In this document: positions 22,001 through 32,900 of the stretch, piece after piece
Position numbering within the stretch: position 1 is the first letter of the stretch
Layout: each line of letters begins with the position of its first letter
Source: Mesorhabditis belari
Taxonomy: Eukaryota; Nematoda; Chromadorea; Rhabditida; Rhabditidae
Length of the DNA: 64,000 bases
Assembly (NCBI GenBank): GCA_958450365.1
Contig: CAUEEP010000759.1
Location: forward strand, 2,605,001-2,669,000
Direction of reading: 5' to 3'
Program-made: the position numbers and the translations under genes
The notes under the pieces: generated by a model
Databases searched by the model: none
Seen by the model: the letters and a program-made list of their open reading frames with translations, nothing else
Told to the model about the DNA's origin: nothing

Positions 22001-25000
22001 TTTTTTTTTGCACAATTTCATTTTCAGCAGTTACGCCTATCTCTGCTCGATGACTGTGGATCAAAACGAGAAAACATTGTACACGATATCGACGTCGGGA
22101 GATCTTTTTGTCTTTGAGGTAAAAATGAAAGTCAATCAAAGCGCTTTAGACTTTATCGTACCTTCAAATTTAGCTACCGTCTGCTCGCCTTGCCTACAGT
22201 GTGCCTTACATCTCGGGATCGAAACCACGACAAGTCGAGTTTGTCGATGAAGATGTTTGTCGTAGTTCTCTTACTTTAAAATCTGTTCTTCTTTAGGAAG
22301 TCTGCGTTCTATTGTCTTGTGGATCGATCATTCGAGCTACGAAGGAGACTTTGTTCAACACAATGCATGAATATACAACTGATGAAAAGTGGGTTAGATT
22401 GTTTGGACGAATAAGCCCTTTTGAGGTATTTATTATTATTATTATTTGAGGTATTTCAGGTACTCACCCCGAGCCGAAATTCAATCGCCAACGATTCGAC
22501 AAATGTTTGCTTTGGAGAACCAAGTGAAAAGAAGTTTCAAAATTTTTTAATCTTTTTATAGGGTGCTGACACGATCATGGAAGAAGTCTCCAAACAGAGA
22601 ACCCAATTCACCGTTCGACTGTGGCTTGAAACAATTTGGAGTGCGTGTATCCAATTGATACGAATCACTGTCGGAGATCCGGCATCACCGTTGACAAAAG
22701 TAAGAACTTTGGAGGCATAAACTTTAGAATATAGTCAAACTTTTAGATAATAAAAACCACGATAGCAAATAAGACTTTGAGGTCTCATGAAAAAAATTCT
22801 TGACAAAATACCTTAGGAAAAATTTCGATAACAAAAAAAGCCTTGTTGACAAACAGACTTTTCCGTATCTCGACGAGTAAAATTAGTAGAATTTTAGTCA
22901 TGATAATAAATACATTACGGCTTTCCACACTTCACTAAGTAGCTGAATTCTAAAATACGTCTCAAAGAGCAGCTATTCAGTCTGTAGCTGAGTACCTTTT
23001 AGTAATGAACGAAGAAAAGGAGTCGCTTTCTCTCATTTTGATCATTTTGAGCACTTCTTTATGAAGTTCTTCAGTATTTTCATTCAAGTTTTATGTTTTG
23101 TTTATGGCGTAGCCTCTTTGCGCGATGTGTTTGATTGAATATTTTGTATTCTGGTATCAGCTAAAAGTTATGCAAAGAAATTAATCTGATTTGTGTAAAG
23201 GAAAAAAGGAATAGTACCAAAGAGCACATTTTTTTTTACTGTTTTTAGAGCATTTCTTAGCATTATGAGGCAAAATCTCACTTGCAAAAAAAACCTCGAT
23301 AAAGCTAGATAACAAACAGGTTTTTCGAAATCCTTAGAGTTTTTGTTTTCGAGGTTTTAATGTATTTTTAGGCTTCTCGCGTGGAAATGCTTGAATTCAT
23401 CTTTTCCCATTCACCAACCATCACTCTACAAGAGCTTTTTGAGAGAACGGTTCGTTTATAAAGCCTCGTCTTTAGTTATTGTTGATGATGATGGTGATGA
23501 TGATGATGGTGATGATGATGATGATTTAGTTGAACGAGAAAGACTATTCTCGAGCGCTCAGTTTGGCTAGTTTCTACACGACAATCGACTCGGATATTGT
23601 ACGCAAGAATCAATGGAAAGATGCGTGTAAAACAAATCTTCTGACGATAGAAATGATTGACGACGTTTTGGTGGGAATTCGGTTTTATATGAGTTGTGAG
23701 ACTAGGTTTATTCAACTCACTCTAATTGATGATCTCTTCAGGGACAAATCAATGATGTCGAATTTCGAGCGGCTGCCTGTTGGGCGAGTAACACAAGCAA
23801 TCGAGATGTGCAACAAGCGTTAATCACAATGGGATTGGATATTGGTGATCTTGCGCCATTAGAGGTTTACTATTTGTTTATGCTTATTTGAAATATTCAA
23901 TTATTTAGTCACGAATTCGGATCCTTCACTTGGCTCGTCTGATGGATGTGCTTAGTGAACAAGAAATGTTTTTGGAGTTAAGGGAAAGATCATTGCTGGA
24001 GATTGCCGTTTATCTAGCTGAGGTTTTATCAAGCAGTCATTTTTTTTGAACTTTATAATGTGTAATTTAGAGAGTCGAGTTGAGAATATTGGAGCAATTG
24101 ATTGAGCACAATCTCTCGATTCTTTCGCCATTCATCTTATCAATTGTTGAATTCATCCCACCATCAGTGTCACCCGAGGAATATGAGATCTTTTTGCCGA
24201 CAAACGGAGGACCTGAATTGCAAATTGTTGAGGTAATCGCGATTGACTTTCACCACAAATAATCGTGCTTTAGAAACCGAGTCCATTCAACAGAATTCTC
24301 AACGAATTGGCGTTTGATGAAGAGGGAGAATTGTATGTGGAACAAATGAATTGCGGAAATGGCTTTGATAATCGAAAGATTCAAAAGTTTGTTTAAAAAA
24401 ACAACACTATTAATTTAGTGTATGGTTTTAGGCAATCTGGGCAACGAAATTTCGTCGAATGGCTGAGGCGTCGTGGTGAAGAGATTGATGAGGATTGTGG
24501 ACTACCCGACATTGTCATTCAACTCTACAACATTGCACAAGAACGGGGATTTGATAGTGTGGTTCGTTTGTGTAAAGAGTAAAAGGAGCATTTCATTTTA
24601 GAATATTCAATCAGAGCTCCAAATCTGGCACCTCTATCAGAAGCACATCGATTTCTGTTCTAGTGTAACGGGAAGTCGAGAGAAATTCCTCAAAATGGGA
24701 CCCGAAGCACTTGTGCAACAGTACACAAAAGTACATTTGTAGACTCTTGCTAACAAATTTGATTTTTCAGCTTTCCGATGGTGAGGTTTCACAATGTTTG
24801 GATCATATCATCGAATTGATTGCGTGGAAAATGGGACCAAATGAAATGGTTGGTGATTGGAAAGGCGTTGAGCTTTAGAAATGGAAGCTGATGGAAGCAG
24901 AAATGGAAGCTGATAAAAATAAACATTGCCAATTGGAATTTATTTTCTTTTCTTTAGGACCCTGCTGGTACGACGCGAAATCTGCTCTCTCCCCTTCTAT

Positions 25001-28000
25001 TCCATCTTTTACCGAGTGGAGCTAGGGTAAAATTTAAATTGTCTTGATTAAATTCAGTATACTGCTTTTAGACTTTGTTGAAACTCCACGAACTGAGACC
25101 CGATTTGGCGAACCAAGAACTCACGATAGCTTGTTTGAAAGAAACACAAAAGACCGGTTGGTGTTAGGGCTGGCTGCAACGCTAAATTATTTTTGTTATT
25201 TCTAGGAGAAGATTTGCTCGAGATGCTAAAGGAGTTGAATTTCGATCGACGATACCAACTCTGCTTATCGCATTTGCTTCGTTACAATGTGAAGGTAAAA
25301 TTTTCGCAACTGTTTTCATTGAAAATCGTAGTTTAGCCGACCTTTTCAACGGTTTTTGATGCATTCAACGATCGGATGGCAGCGCTGGGAATTTTCCTGA
25401 AATTTGTGAGCAGCGGTGAGAGAATTTAGGTGTTCCACCACTAAAAGGCTTTTAGGCTCTGCACGATGCAAAACTGAGACTGAATGGGAGGAATTGCGGG
25501 ATTCGGTTTTGTATCTCCAAGAGACGGTGTTTCCAAATCTCGATCAGCAAGATGCCCTCGAGATTCTTGTCAGAGAGTACCTCGCTTGTGATGAGATTTA
25601 GTAGGTTTCTTGTGATGTGATCTAGTCCTCTTTTTCTTTAGCTCCAAGCCCGACTCGTTGCTTCTTTTCCTTGCATTGAGTCCGTCCAAGGATACACCAA
25701 CAAATAAATTGAGCTTTTCGAAAAGTATTCAAGTAAAGTTTTACTTTTTTTTTGCCACGCAAATGTCTCATCTAGACCGTTCTCGAGAAGTGTGAGGAAT
25801 TCTTACAAAATTCGACTGGAAGAAACGATCAATTATTGTCCAAGGCTAGGTAAAGCTTTAGAGCGATAAAGTGCAAGAACCTCTTTTGTTATTATGTGTT
25901 TTAGATTTTTGGCTACCGCTGTCTCACCTAAATCAAAAGATGCAACAAGTTTTCTCAAGAAATTGGAAGTCGTCGATTTGGCTTTGGATTTGGGATACTC
26001 GTATGTGTTTTGATTAGGGTTTTGATTAGCTAATCTATAACTCTCTAGAAAGATGCCGGTTTCAATTCAGTACATTGAGCCAAACATGCTACTGGAAGAG
26101 GTTGTCTCGATTGAGAGAAACTATAAATTGGTAAGTCTTATGAATCAAGCAAGAGTCAGTCTCTCTCAATTCAGGGCAAGAAAGTCGCGAGATTGGCGGT
26201 GGTTCTCGCAGTTGATACACCTGTTGCGACAGCGCTCTCACTTTGTGCATTGGAGGCCTTGGAACGAGGTACTTTGCTTTGGGTGCTACACAACCAATTG
26301 TTCAGATGGCTTCCCATTTGTTGCATTTGTTGCATCTGGCAATTTTATCCTACTTTAGATGATATCGACGTTGTGCAAAAGTATTTGGCAGAAATCATGG
26401 CAAAAGCTCGAGGAATTGAGAAAGTAATCTGTTTAAATCAAAATGAAACATTTTTTTTCTTCTTTTAGGTTTATCAACTTTGCATTCAATTGATTAAGAT
26501 GCCTGTACTGCAAGAGGTAAACGAGTCATTTCTGCTTGAATGAGTGCTTAAAAATTTCAGCTTCGAGACGATATCTATGCGTGTGCTTTGTTGAACGCTC
26601 CCGGCGATGAATTGGAGAAAACATTGGAGTTGATAAGTAGAAATCGAAGATTGCGACAAAATCCTATTTATACTTTTAGCGCAGCAACAAGAAACCACTT
26701 CGACATCGTTTCTGAATGAGAAAAACGTGGAGATCAGCTCGGATTTGATTCTCGATCCGATGTATAGTGAGGTGAGAAAAGATTTTGGAAATTACTGACT
26801 GATACAGGGATCTTTCAGGTAGCACACTACATTCCATCAAAGAAAGCCGAGAAATTCGAGAAAGATCTTTTCGAGGAGACGAAAAGGGGAAAAGTGATGT
26901 CGAACGAGTGTGCTTTGTTGATGGCAAAAATGAGCTCATCGCATGCACTCGGATTGGCTCTATTGATGCATAACGGTGAGTAAACGTTTTGATTCTTTAA
27001 CAGCCAACTGTGAACAGATTCTATTGGGTTGGGGACTATGACTCGGCGCCAAACTTTAAAGGGACTTTTTGCACACATAAAGCCTTCTTTAAACATACGT
27101 TTGGTTTCATCAAAAGGATCCACTATTTCTCTACAAAATGACTTTTGAGAGATTCCACAAAGCTTTTCTTTCGTGGAGTTTATGGACTCCCAAACACAGC
27201 TAGTCAAAATGGCAAAGAGCCCGACTCATCATTTGAACAGTTTCTTTCACATAAACCTTCTTTGGTGTTTATATAAAAAAGATAGAGCACATTCAATTAC
27301 TTAAGTTGCCAAATTTGCAGGAAGATCCCACCAATTGTTTTTTCTAGATGACAGTTTGTAGTTTTTGTGAAAAAATGGCTTTTTCTTGAGCGGAGGGGCT
27401 GTTTGAATTTTCTTTTAAATGTCATTTTGTAGAGAATTAGTTAACCATTCTACTGATATCAAACGCATATTATTTGACGAAGTCGAATAGAAGTTTTAGA
27501 CATTTTTTTGATTTTCGGCGCCGAGTCATAGTCCCCAACCCAATAGATAAATTGAGTAAATTGGTACGGATAAATTCTAGAACTCTAACTCTAAACAACT
27601 TAGAAATTTATCCAAGTCTAAAAAGATAACCTATAAATTTATCCGAGTCTGATTTAGCTAAAAGCAACCCGTGGACAAGCAACGACTTTCTTCTCAACTA
27701 CGAAGAGGCCATCAACTTTCATTATCAAAATCTTACGGATAAGATTGTAAGTTGGGAAACTTTAGAAATCTTAAACTATTCCGGTTTAGGTTGAAGTGAT
27801 TCCGCCAAAGAAGTTGATCAGTTTACGAGTGACAAAGGATGAGACATGTAGTGCTTTGGATAGGTTAACGATTTATGGTAAATCACTAGATATTCGTTTC
27901 AATAAAGTCACAATGTTTAGGCTGTGATCGTGAGCGTTTCATCGAGGATATACACTACCGAAAAGAGACAATTGTTGGATTGGCAATGTGGGGGTTTCAA

Positions 28001-29287
28001 AATTTGAATTTTAATGTAAGATTGACATTTGACATTTGACAAAAATCAAAATGTAAGATTAAAAACGTTATTTGATTGTGTTCAGGACCGAAGATGAGCT
28101 CATTTTCAAAGATGCTCTCGATTTGGCCAAAGATTTCTCGGTGAATCCCTATGATGTGCACTTTGCGAGTTTAGAAAATGCAATTACAAGGTGAGTTTTT
28201 TTGAATGGCAAAACTTGAATGACTTTGAATGACAAAACAAAACAAAACAAAAGTATCCTTTTTTTTTTTTTCTAGTTTATCTCCATCAGTCGCATCGAAG
28301 TTGATCAAGGAAAGGGGTCATATCGCCGTTTTGCACAAGAAAATCGAGGAATTTCAAGAGGACATGAGGTGATTTGTCAAAAAAATTTCATATATTTATT
28401 TAATCAATTATATTCAGAACGGCTGTCTTCCGATTGGTCGCTACAAATGATGCTTTTCGTTTGTATCTCTCCGTCTTTGGTGATCAATCCTCGGAAAGAA
28501 AGGCGATCCCGGCTTTAAAGAAGTTGGCCGAATTCTCGGAAAGTACGGCTTTACATTTTGATAGATAATAATATGTACTGTAACTTTCGTAATTATCGAC
28601 TTTTTTTTTCAGAACATCACTTGTCATTGAACCTCAAACGTGCCTTCAACGAAGTAACCTATTTGGCGCAAATCTTGACGAATTTCTCCGATTCAGAGTT
28701 GAATAATTTGGCGCCGTTGTTGAAGCCATTGCCGGTAAGGGTTAAGAGAATTTTTTATGACAGAAAATATTTTATATGATATTTTTCTATGATATTTCTA
28801 TGATATGATATTTTTATATGATATATGAAAGATATTTTTAGAAAGGACCGGATGCGATTGAGTCACTCGTACGTTTTCTTGTTGAGGGAACCGAATTGAG
28901 ACCGCCGGTCAATGTGATCACTTTGTGGACGCTGTTGGATGGGAATTCAGAGGCTTTTCTTGATCTAATTGCGATAAAATCGGTAACTTGTTCTCTTTAT
29001 TGTTGTACTAGAAAGCTTAAATTAGTCTTAAAGCTCTCGGTCGATCTAACTTTGATGAGTTCAAATGTATTTTTTTTCAGAGAGACGAAGAAATTGCCTA
29101 TCTCAAAGCTGTACCTCCATCATTACCTGAAAAACTCGATGAGCTCATCAAGAAACGGCTCACAGAGTTGAATGCCGACGAACAACAACAACAACAAGAG
29201 CAAGATCCACATCAATCAATCACCGATCATTTCTCTTTTCAAACATTCACGGAAAATCTAGGATTAGTTAATCGACGAAAAAAGTAG
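19035..29287 (+). CDS. smgl-1: NBAS / SMGL-1 homologue (NRZ tethering complex, NMD)
   Basis: NBAS is a very large subunit of the ER-associated NRZ/Syntaxin-18 tether for COPI vesicles and is also needed for nonsense-mediated decay (SMGL-1 in worms). The start at 19035 (MRRRSRLDSEIDC) follows a TTTTTAG acceptor by two bases. An N-terminal beta-propeller-like part contains RFALLSHSPDRKLELYSF, SYCMLHFTNSSLLLL and LIAVAS-type repeats. The central helical part includes DYSRALSLASFYTTIDSDIV then RKNQWKDA, which matches the conserved NBAS block with D-x-D-L-V followed by an aromatic-rich QW motif. The remainder is alpha-solenoid (Sec39-like), ending in a Gln-rich stretch and TFTENLGLVNRRKK. Dozens of short exons; I checked phase at many junctions but not all. 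AATAAA at 29423. Introns carry a foldback element (19613), a TA-flanked MITE (27024), a 12-bp minisatellite (21212) and GAT repeats (23484). Confidence 0.85.
19171..19310 (+). repeat. Minisatellite TTACCTG/TTAGCTGTGAGCTG in NBAS intron 1
   Basis: About 140 nt of interleaved TTACCTG, TTAGCTG and TGAGCTG words (7- and 10-bp spacing). Confidence 0.9.
19613..20002. mobile_element. Foldback element in NBAS intron 1
   Basis: The 390-bp segment has inverted arms of about 115 bp. Left arm words CTTAGTCGAATCTAGTG and GATGCTGAAGCGATTGG recur inverted on the right as CACTAGATTCGACTAAG and CCAATCGCTTCAGCAT. No coding potential. Confidence 0.8.
21212..21345 (+). repeat. 12-bp minisatellite in NBAS intron
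   Basis: About eleven copies of AATATGGTTCCA / ATACGGTTCA-like 12-mers. Confidence 0.9.
23484..23525 (+). repeat. GAT microsatellite in NBAS intron
   Basis: Short (GATGATGGT/GATGAT)n run directly before the exon that begins LNEKDYSRAL; the histidine-rich minus-strand frame is an artefact. Confidence 0.9.
27024..27543. mobile_element. TA-flanked MITE with perfect terminal inverted repeats
   Basis: A 520-bp element in an NBAS intron. Its ends are exact inverted repeats of about 28 bp: left TTGGGTTGGGGACTATGACT continuing CGGCGCC, right the exact complement. It is flanked by TA at 27022-27023 and 27544-27545. Perfect ends suggest recent movement. No intact transposase; the 126-codon minus-strand frame overlapping it does not resemble one. 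Confidence 0.9.
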
Positions 29288-29923
29288 GGTTTTTTTATTA
29301 AATTATCATTTGTATTTTTTTTTTGTTTTTTTGTTTTTTGTCTTTTCATTCATTTTGTGATAAAATTTCGGCGGTATGGGTATTAGTGGATGTACATTGT
29401 GTGATAGGTTATGGGAGACAGTAATAAACGTTTATCTTTGGTGAAAAATTGTGAAATTGATGGTGTGCTGTAGAGGCGCAAGAATATGCTTAAACTGGTT
29501 TCGATGATTTGAAGCCTTTTCTATTGGTTTCGACCGATAAACTTGCCGAATGTCAAAACTTGCGCAGTTTTTTCATCAACTTTCCGCCCTCGTTCCGTTT
29601 CTTTACAAATGACGCATTTGATTTGTGCCTTTTAGGACTTCCTTGAGGTATGATCCGAGGACTTCACTGAAGAGTTTGATAGAAGCATCAATTGCAAAGT
29701 TCTAGTGAGCTGTTGAGCTCATTAGAACTTTGCAGAGCTGTTGAGCACACGATAACACATTTGTAGAAGACTTGTAGAAGGCCTTGCAATGTACTTCCAT
29801 GCTTAAAACTGTAGTGAGCATTTGAAGAGAAAGTTTCATTGTTTTAATTGCAGTCCCCTTTTCGTGCTCTTCCACCTTTCTTTTCTCAACAAATGAAACG
29901 TTTTCTCATTTCAGACTTCACGT
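29288..29923. other. Intergenic, NBAS to MARCH6
   Basis: 636 nt. It contains AATAAA at 29423-29428, a tandem-like duplication around GCTGTTGAGC (29708-29745), and a TTTCAG acceptor at 29908-29913 that precedes the MARCH6 start by ten bases. Possible operon spacing, not proven. Confidence 0.5.
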
Positions 29924-32900
29924 ATGGATGTGGCGAATGGATTGGAAACAACGGGACACAAAGAAGAACATGTGAAGATTGGAGAGAATGGAGAGAATGG
30001 AGAGAATGAGGTGAGAAGGTTTGGTGCTTCTTTATGAGGGGGTTTTGGTGGTTTATTGATGAAATTCATTGCTTTACTGATGAAATTCATTGATTTATTG
30101 ATGAAATTCATTGCTTTTAGCCGGGCACATCGAATGATGGGAAAACGAGCGCGGAAGACGTGCGACAAGCAGCAAACAATGATGAGGATGATGATCAAGA
30201 ACATCGTAAGGGTTGACTTAATTTGACTAGTTGGCTAGTTGGCTAGTTGACTAGTTGGCTAGTTGGCTAGTTGGCTAGTTGGCTAGTTGACTAGTTGACT
30301 AGTTGGCTTTCGAGATAAATAACAAAATGGTTATTATGGCTTTTTAAACTACGCATTTTATTTTTAGATATGTGCCGTGTATGCCGAAATGATGAGGGTC
30401 ATCTCTACTATCCGTGTCTCTGCACTGGATCCATCAAATTTGTTCATCAGGAGTGCTTAGTGGAATGGCTCAAGTACAGCAAGAAAGAGGTAAACGAATA
30501 TTCGGATATACTTAACGAAATTTTTTTTTGTTTGGTTTAGGTCTGCGAATTGTGTAACTACAAGTACAGGTACGGTGATTTTATGAAAAAAAAAACGGGA
30601 ATTGTTGCGTGGAATAGATTGTTTTTTCTTTTGTTGCTAACAGATAAATAAAATTACATGTACAGCTTTCAACCCATCTATCGATCAGATATGCCAAAAG
30701 TGTTGCCAATTGTGGAAATTGTGAAAGGTTTGCTGGTTTTTTTGGGGGGAGTAAATAGAGTAAATTATTGCTTCAGGTATCATGGGAAGCGTTGGACGTA
30801 TTGTGAAAACTTGGCTTCTCTACACGATCGTTTTACTTGCCTGGGTGGGCATTGTGCCATTGACGGCTGCTAGAATCTATCAGGTAATGATTTTTGATGT
30901 CATTTTACTTGATGGCGAATAGAATAGCTTAATTTTCTATTCTATAGGTATAATTACGTTTGGCCGTCCGTCTGTCTGTCCGTCCGTTTGTCTGTCTGTC
31001 CGTTCGTTTGTCTGTCCGTCCTGTTTGATTCAAGGAGTGGGTTTTTGGGCTGGAAATTTGTATTCGGGGTTTTCGACTACGCTGATCCGGAATCTGAAGA
31101 CAGAAAAATACTAACCTGTACGGGATCAAGAGGCCCGGGATCAAGGGGTATTGCTGTAACTTTGAGAATGGGTTAGGAAGATCCCGCTATAACTGTAGTG
31201 CGGGTGGCGGGAAAGAGGCGCCCGCGAAGTGGACGCACCATAGAGTTTCTCCCGACTCTCCAGTCAGTGTCCCACCGCGTCACCGGCTCACCACGGCACA
31301 CGACTCAAAAAAACCGATCACCGGCTTTTTCAAATTCCGAATTTAGGCTGTTTTCTCTGCGAATATCCACAACATTATCGCTCTTCCGTTGCACATTTTC
31401 AATACGGAGAACGTTTTGGCGGATTGTGTCAAGGTAATAAGCCAAGCTTTTTGATGTAATTTGCCTAATTTACTTTAGGGAATTTTCCTCTTGGCGATTT
31501 TTGTTTGCACATTTGTGTCATTGGTTTGGCTGAGGGAGCAAATCATTCACGGCGGACCACAGGTGAAAGCATTTGCAGATTGATCCAAGAAGAACATTTT
31601 TGGCTTCTTTCATTTTTCTATTCCATTTTTCAGGAATGGCTTCAATTAGATGTGCATATGGACAATGGAGAAGACGGCGATGTTCAAAGGAGGAGAAGAG
31701 AACGAAGAGAAAGGAGAGTTGCTGCAAGAGAGCAACAAGGACAACAAGAACAGCACGAACAGCACGAAGAACAAGAACAAGTAGCACACGATCAACAAGA
31801 GCACGCTTCTGTTGAGGTTATCAGTTAATTTGTACCGTTTAGACAATCAACTTTTAGCAAGCCCCTCTTCGTGAAGAGTTACCGGAGGAACAAGTCGATT
31901 TTCTACCAAGTGAAGAACAAATTCTGTTTCAGAACCCAGAACAAGGTCTGAGCTTGGATTTCTTGAATTGTTAATTGAATCGTTTCTAGAAACGACTGAT
32001 GGCAATGAGTCTACAGAATCGATAAGTACGAGTGATAATGAATCGGATGAAGACGAAGAAGAGGATGATACGAATTCGAATGAAGGTAACGTCAAAAAAG
32101 CGCATGCATTATCAACAGTTAACGGAAATCCCCATATTTAGGCGATGCACACGTTGAAGAGGGACAACCAGGGGCGGAAGCCGATCCGGGTCCGGCCGCC
32201 GAGGAGGGGTGGAGAGATTGGGATCGATTGGGAGATGAGTTGACATGGCAGGTTGGGTGATGGGAAAAATTCGATCTATTTACTATTGATGCTTTCAGCG
32301 ACTCATCGGTCTTGACGGCTCATTTGTCTTCATCGAACACGTCTTTTGGGTGATCGCGCTTAACACTTTGTTCACCGTCCTATTTGGTAATTTTTGAATT
32401 AAATGTTTTTTTAATAAACTGTTTTGTTTAGCTTTTTCTCCATTCAAACTTGGCTCATGGATTCTCTTAGCGACGGGCATTCGAGCGAAAATCACGTTTT
32501 TCCCATCACTTGCCTCAATTCTTACAGGTTTGTTTAAAACAAAAAAACTGATACTAGCGACAAAATGAACAAGTTTTAGGTTATCTTGCGATCTCAGTGA
32601 TTGTCTTCTTTGTGCACGGTATCTGTGGAGCGTTGCGGTTCAAGGGGTATTTGTGAAGATTCATTTATCATTTTACCTCTCATTTTTAGTCTTTATCGTT
32701 TATTGGGAATCGTCTACTTGGTTTTGAAGGTGTTTCTTCTTGTTTTAGTTGAAATTGGTGAGTTGACTGACTAGCTTTTTTTTAGCATTTTTTACATGTT
32801 TCAGCTGCTTTTCCGATACTTTGCGGCTGGTGGATGGATCTTTGCTCATTGGTGAGTGTTTTTTGAAAGTTTAGCTAATATTACTGTTTACTTCAGCTCA

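Noticed and set aside
23476..23715. Histidine-rich minus-strand frame
   Set aside because: Antisense of a GAT microsatellite and an NBAS exon.
26827..27207. 126-codon minus-strand frame as a possible transposase
   Set aside because: It is half antisense NBAS exon and half MITE end, with no DDE/D motif or helix-turn-helix.
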